A stretch of DNA of 64,000 bases. Source: Liolophura sinensis (lineage: Eukaryota; Mollusca; Polyplacophora; Chitonida; Chitonidae). A program made the position numbers and the translations under genes. The stretch spans positions 41,527,385-41,591,384 of the forward strand of contig NC_088295.1 of assembly GCF_032854445.1 (NCBI RefSeq), written 5' to 3'. Positions 57,904-64,000 of this stretch are shown piece after piece. The notes beneath the pieces are model-generated. The model was not told where the DNA came from and made no database searches. It worked only from the letters and a program-made list of their open reading frames with translations. The stretch's first letter is position 1, and each line of letters opens with the position of its first letter.

Positions 57904-58056
57904 AATTATTTGTTTGATTGGTGTTTTACACAGTACTCAAAAATATTTCATTTTCACTTAGCCAGCATTATGGTGAGGGGAAACCGGGCACAGCCCAGGG
58001 GAAACCCACAACCTCTCGCAGGTTGCTGATGGACCTTCCCTCATACTGCCGGAGAG
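57904..58056 (-). repeat. SINE family 1, 5'-truncated
   Basis: 'ttatttgtttgattggtgtt', 'ttagccagcattatggtgag' and 'ggcacagcccaggggaaacc'. It stops inside the body at 'tgccggagag'. Confidence 0.85.
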
Positions 58057-61000
58057 TTTGTGGATTTAAAGGAAAGGTGTGATTTGACAGCTAGGCTTTA
58101 GATCAGGATAAGTTAGCAACACGGGATCTGTATAAGAATGTTTCCTTTGGCCTATTCTTATTGGGAGGCCTTCGGCGTTTTTGCCCCTACGTGCGAACAT
58201 CACGTGTTTTAGCACAACCCTCACTGTTTGTTTGTCAAGTACGGAAACAGGACTGTGTTCTGATCGATTGCGTGTATTTCTATGGTTACTTAGAATGTGT
58301 AGCTTCCCTGCACTATCCGATAAAGACTTGGAAAAAACAATTGATTAAAATAATGTACCTTGGTCACGTATTTCTCAAATATGTTATAATATGTCCTTGT
58401 ATGTGGCTCTGGAAGTCGCTCACGAGCTTAACTTCCTTTAAAAGAACCTCCGTCATCTCAACGCAGGATTCTCGATTATTCCATTTGGTAATACAACAGA
58501 TAACCTAGCTAATCTCGAACACGTTTTCTCCTAGGATAATAAATGTTGTGGTGACGGTTGGTGGGGTTTGGGTGAGGCAAATAAAATGTAGTGCTGACTT
58601 GGAAAACCGATCACACGAAATGACACAAAAATAGTGGACCGCTGAACCTAGGAGCGTAGCAACGCCACGATAGCATGGCAAAATACATTGAAAAAATGGA
58701 CCAACGCACGTGATGAAATAAACAGTTGCCCAGATTACCTGCAAGCTAACATATCAGCGACAACTGTGATGTCAACCGCTATGTATTTAGTTAGACGATC
58801 TAACATTGTTATAATTGGTTTGCATTGAATCCTATGTGTCCATTTTGCAGACCAGTTACCACGTATTAATAATGGGAAATAACAAAGCTAACTTGGATGG
58901 CACGGAACCCAAAAATTAAACCTTATCACATTGTGTCCACGCACTGCATGCTGTCAGTGATCAGTAGATATGTATATTTACTGTACTTTTTATGTTCTAT
59001 ACCTTCTGGAGCAATTGTACTCTTGCCCATTGTAAATATCTCGGCCAAAATTTTGCAAGTGTATTGAACTGGATAGAATTTTAGACAGACACCACTACAG
59101 GATTCTCATCAACTATTGATATGTACATGTATTGGGACAATTCATGTGTTGATTTTTCCCACTGCCTTTGTTCGTCAAAGCCTTGGTTGCGTTCGAAAGG
59201 GCGATTGTGCTATCATACATTCGTCGAGGGCCATTTGTCCTCCGTCAGTGTTACATGAAAGTTCGTACGTCAAACACGTGGGAATCTTTGTAACATACCA
59301 AAGGTCGGTGGTTTTCTCCGGGCAACCCAGTTTTTTTCTTCATAAAACTGACCACCATCCAGTATTTTTTTCAGCATCAATCAAATCAAATACATGACAC
59401 ACAATAGTCAAGACGAGATCGTCTAACGTCAAAACACGGTATGAACATTTTAATCTCAAATGCCTGCAGCCGACACATCTACAGCGTATGATCTCAACAC
59501 TCACCCCGATAATACACCTGATTACATTGCTAGAAATATTCCCTAATCGATATTGCTTGCTGAGATTTAATTTTACACAGTTATTAATAGAAAGAAGACT
59601 AGCTATGACAAATGTCAAATGGATTATGCTGCAGAACAAACATATAGTGTATCATTCCCTGATGTATCTTGAACTTGACAACACGGTGTATGGTAAAATA
59701 AAGACACAGATCAGTTTGTCCACTGCAACTTATGCTCTCAATCCCAGAGACGGATTAGACCTGCATGACGTTAGCGTTTGTGAACATTTCAATTAATAGG
59801 CCTACCTTTAAGTCAATGCTCCCTTAAGTCAATGCACCCTTAAGTCACTGCACGGCCATGGAACTGTTTTACACCAGAAACATGACACGACTGGTGTCAC
59901 CTTTTGGGTTGTCTGAAGCATGATTAATGTTAAAATCTCGCGTTTTCTATTGTCTGGGTGAGAGGTTTCTTTTTTGATTTTTCGACACTACAAAAAGTTG
60001 TTGTGCAAATATTATAAGTGAACTCATTAGGTGTTTGCTGCAGTCGGGCTTACTTAGATACTAACGATTGCTTCAAACATATCGTATTTCTATCAGAAAA
60101 AAGCACTTATAAATGACATTAGAACTGCCCGTGGAGAAACACATGCTGGTTTGATTGCCTCCCTATATTATACGTCACACTTCTTTATTTTCCTCGTGAT
60201 AAGTGACAACTTGTTAGTTAGACCTATTGTCTTGCTAACAGACATACCTGGCATGACATAAATATGACTATGTGCAGAGCAAGTAACAATACTTAAACAT
60301 TTTTCACATTGCTTTAGGTTTTACTTGCCTGGCTTTCTCAATGAAGAGTTTATGCTTGGTTTACGATGTCTTTTTCTACGCTTGGATTAAATTTCGTTGA
60401 AAACAAAGCACTTCCATTTGACTCGATCAAAAATATTGGACGACGAGAACGAAACATAATTGATTTCAATTTGTTGCCTAAAACGTGCCTGTGTCTTTCT
60501 GACATAGTTAAATCCATGTTGATATTTACTTTTCGTTTACATCATTCATTTATAGCTTTCCAATTTATCTTTTGGTTTGAATTTATGTTTTAATGACAAC
60601 TTTATCAATAACATGATGGCACTTCATTTCATGGTGACATGGTCGAATATGATACCCTGACAGTATAATGTCAAGATAGAGGTTATATTATGTTGACTGA
60701 ATATGGTTTGTTTCCATTACCTCTATTTCTTTCATACGTCATATGCATCATTTTCCAGTGCTATAAAGCAATCCATTGTTTTCAAAATGGGATAATCATT
60801 CAGACTTTTGCCTCCCTTCTCCACTACATTTTCTGAGAGGAGTACAGTTTGTACTGAAAGTAGAACAAGCCTGTATGCACACTTCCAAGAATAGTTAGTT
60901 TCGACTTCAAACACTGGGTTGAAAATAAAATATGGAACCGTAGATTGTCTTGGGCTGAGCATTTATATTCTCCCAGCTAACACCTCCTGTTGATTTAACC

Positions 61001-63189
61001 GAGTTCAACATACGCAAGGTATACAAAGCGATGGCCACAGTTGGACTGGTGCACTTTGAGTGGGTTATTATCTAGTCATCGAGGTCATTCAGTTTCCGAG
61101 CGTTTGTCATGTCGGTATCGAGTTTACGGATCAATGACATAGCAAATGGTTTTCCTGTAAGAGATAAAATGTTATATGTGGTGAAAGGCTATCCTGCACG
61201 CATTTGTTAGATACAAATATTCTCTGACAACAGTTGAGTTATATACGATGACATTTCGATTCGAATCACTGGTTGCGGTTATAGTTCATAATTTGTCTCC
61301 TTCCTTATGGTATTATTCTAGATCCTGGATCACCAAATCAAATCTACAATATCTGTTAGCGGAACTCCTCTGACAGCTCTACCAGTACCCATGGGTTTAA
61401 TCATATTAATCAAAAAGGGGAATTGTAGGTCACTACGTCATTATATTAATTTCCAATCCATCAACTAATCTGCCACCAGTTTTAAAATCCTACAAACTTT
61501 CAACGGTATTACACATTTTATATTTTCACCTCTTTCACAACTTAAATGCAAACAGAAATGATTTCTTTAAATTTAATAAAAAATATGAATTCTTAGCGGA
61601 AGGGTTGACGATATATGCCCATTGGAAACACAGCGATTGTTTGTTACAACTCCCTCGCTTAAGGTTGAAATACTTCCAGTAGACAGGTGAGCAATGTTTC
61701 ACAGACTGTAGGTATTTCTTTAAATTCCTTACTTTGTGTTATTTTCCGTTATGTTTCCACGTGATCCCTTAAAGAAGAACTCCAAAGCAAAAATTATCAT
61801 ACAAATTGCTGAAATTGACTACAAAAATGTTTCCTTTGAGGCAATGCCTCTATATGTCAACAGCTCTTGTAAACCAACAGCTGAAGTAAGTTCATGTTTT
61901 TCCCTTTTCGCTTCTTCACGTCATCAAGGGTATCATGTGACTTCAGTTTCTTCAGGCTATAGCTCTTTGAGCTCAGAGTATTCCCCGTCCACATATTCGT
62001 TCTCAGGAAAAAGTTACACAAAAGTGGGCCACCCTCAAATTCGAATAGCACAGGCAGCATATCCAATGGGCACTGTATTGTTTCTTTCCATACCAATAAA
62101 TTTCCTCCTATTTTTATGAACTTGTATCAAAAGAACCAAACCAAGAGACTTCTACCGGTGTATAGCTACAGGTTTGTTGGCTTGAATTTGTTATTGCATA
62201 TTAAATTTGATGACAGGACAGCATTTTTAGCGATTCTAGACCAGTCACGCCTTATAAATTGCATTTAACACCACTGTATATTTTTTTTACATAAATTCTG
62301 CTGAAGCTACTGTTTGTAACTTTCTATTGTTCAAGCATAACAGTTAGAATAAAACCCCAACTGAGGTAAATTGACAACAGGACGTATTTACCGGTTACGT
62401 CTGACCCTTGGCCAACTATCATACTGTCACTCACAGTGGTCGCTGCTCTAGGTTTGCTCTCTGTGCTGTAGTATTTTATACAGAATGTTTTGCATCTGAA
62501 AGTGTGAGGAAAATCTCTCCAAAATGTCCCGCAAAGCAAAGCAAGCCTCGCGAAATCTCAATCTGACCCGCTTATCCCAACGTCCGCTTGAAAGACATAT
62601 CCCAACGTTTAGACACATACAATTAATGCATTTGGGTTATTCATATTATAAGCTTTTGACGCGTTTATCATTCCCTCACACAAAAGTCTGTATATGGGTT
62701 ATTCATGACATATGTTACTGACAGGTCCAGCGACAGCACACAAACGATATGGATTTATTTGGTACTCAATTGAGCTTGTTGTTTATCGACATGTGTCAAG
62801 GGTGGACAGGAAGACTGGCAATACAGCATGATAAATGGCTCGCCATTCATCAAAATTTCATGCAGTTCTAATATATATCAAAGCCGTGGCTGTTTGTCTT
62901 GCATTCGTTCACCACTCGTCAACCCCTTAAGGGACATTCTGTGTTCATTACAAGAAGACATTAGTTTACAAAGATAGGTGTTATAAATATACCGGCCATA
63001 AAAGAACTATGAAGCTATATAAGCTTAAAAGTTGCATCAGTTTTCCAGGATTTTTAATTACTCGATGTGAGAAGGTCGTTGCAGAGCTGAGTTTCTGTGT
63101 AAACTAATTGCAGCGTTGTTTGAATGAACTAAAAAGGGACATCCGAATTGTGAAAGTTTTTTTTAGATTAGTTTTAATTAGTCCTTTGA
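58057..63189. other. intergenic, only a SINE fragment at 59150-59396 recognised
   Basis: AT-rich. The SINE family-3 fragment reads 'aaaggtcggtggttttctcc' and 'cataaaactgaccaccatcc', with a tail 'atcaatcaaatcaaata'. Open frames at 58505-58738 (minus) and 61736-62119 (plus) are the longest left. Neither has a recognised motif, and their opposite strands are open as well. Confidence 0.5.
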
Positions 63190-63720
63190 AGTTTCCACCT
63201 AAGAGAAAAACTTGCCTAGCATGCACAGAGAAAAACTTTTCACCGCGGGGAGAGCTGTCTACCATGGGAAATATTTTTCTACCTCAGGGAAAACCTGTCA
63301 ACCGTGGAAAACATTTTCATCCTGCAGAAAACCGATTGGAAGCCTTTCTTAGAAGGAGAAAAACTGTCTACCATGGAGAAAATTCGCCTACCATGCATTA
63401 AGCCTGTTTACCATGACGAAAGTCTCTTTACCATGGAGAAAACATTTCTACCATGGATAAATCCTGTCTACCACGGAGAACACGTTTCCAATGAAGAACA
63501 CATGTCAACCATGGAAAAAAAAATATTTCCGCCATGGAGAAATGAAAAAGCCTGTTTACTATGGAGAAAATCTGTCTACCACTGAGAAAACCTTTCCAAC
63601 CAGAATGTCGTTGTGACAGCCTCCCCACCGAAGATAAAATCTGTCTAGCATAATAATTTGCCTGCCATGAAGAAAACCTGTTTACTATGGAAAAATTTGG
63701 GCAAACATTTCACTATCAAA
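63190..63720 (+). repeat. degenerate tandem array built on 'taccatggagaaaa'
   Basis: About 18-20 units of 24-35 bp, such as 'aaacctgtctaccatggaga', each with a CCATGG-like core that is itself palindromic. Because of the core both strands stay open for long stretches; these frames are not taken as genes. Confidence 0.88.
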
Positions 63721-64000
63721 ACCTATAGTCCGACATTCGCTTACTACTCGTAAACCATGAAAGGGTTTCCCAAGTCAATAATCGCATGACTCATTTCCAA
63801 AACAACCTGAAGCAGCAGTTCCCAAAAGAATATATGTAAGAAATAATTATAAATAAAAGCAAAAATAAAGTTGGTAACAAGGAAGAGTTAAACACGGGGA
63901 AAATACCCAACGATTTGATGTAATTATAACTGTGATTCCGCTTGTCCAACTCAGTGCACAGGGAACAAGCTGTTTCGCCGGCTCTTAACAACGAATTGTC

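Noticed and set aside
58505-58738. Minus-strand frame after an acceptor-like 'agcttgcag'
   Set aside because: A hydrophobic, cysteine-rich start looked protein-like, but there is no donor in a convincing place and no family match.
61736-62119. 127-codon plus-strand frame
   Set aside because: The antisense frame is also open, no motif is recognised, and no splice or promoter context supports it.
63190-63720. Coding repeat protein from overlapping frames
   Set aside because: The frames come from a degenerate tandem array with a palindromic CCATGG core; units vary in length without keeping the reading frame.

Overview
This is a window of animal nuclear DNA. Coding sequence is split into short exons by spliceosomal introns with GT-AG and occasional GC-AG borders, spacing is wide and AT-rich, and tRNA-derived SINEs, palindromic MITEs and tandem repeats fill introns and intergenic DNA. 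The repeat families (SINE tails with a 'gcgtaaaacaccaatcaaataaata' type of end, others with a conserved 'tcatatgactg' motif), the meiotic gene DMC1 and a galaxin-like secreted protein suggest a marine lophotrochozoan, most likely a mollusc or brachiopod. The species cannot be named from the sequence alone.

Layout. From 168 to 2947 (minus strand) lie the first six coding exons of the meiotic recombinase DMC1; the gene runs off the left edge. Head to head with it, only 315 bp from ATG to ATG, is SNU13 (NHP2L1/15.5K) at 3263-9322 (plus), complete in five coding exons and 129 aa, with the start codon alone on its first exon. After a gene-poor stretch with an AT microsatellite comes a complete Na+/Ca2+ exchanger (SLC8/NCX family) at 15431-27566 (plus): ten coding exons whose phases all match, giving 811 aa, followed by a 67-bp satellite in the presumed 3' UTR. 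At 36129-38608 (minus) is a small two-coding-exon gene for a secreted, lysine- and cysteine-rich galaxin-like protein, with a TATA box and a non-coding first exon. The rest (about 38.7-64 kb) is mainly repeats: young SINE insertions with target-site duplications, a tail-to-tail SINE pair, several tandem arrays, a probable Tc1-like transposon relic, and two weakly supported unidentified exons (45418-45559 plus; 56405-56624 minus).

The genes do not form a pathway. DMC1 and SNU13 probably share one bidirectional promoter. NCX (Ca2+ export) and the galaxin-like gene (a family known from calcified matrices and from squid innate immunity) are neighbours in opposite orientation; any functional link would be speculation. 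The most unusual items are the two phase-confirmed GC-AG introns (NCX intron 3 and the galaxin-like coding intron), the reduced autoinhibitory (XIP) segment of the NCX loop, the galaxin-like gene itself, and several large inverted or duplicated non-coding segments. I saw no clearly new multi-gene system.
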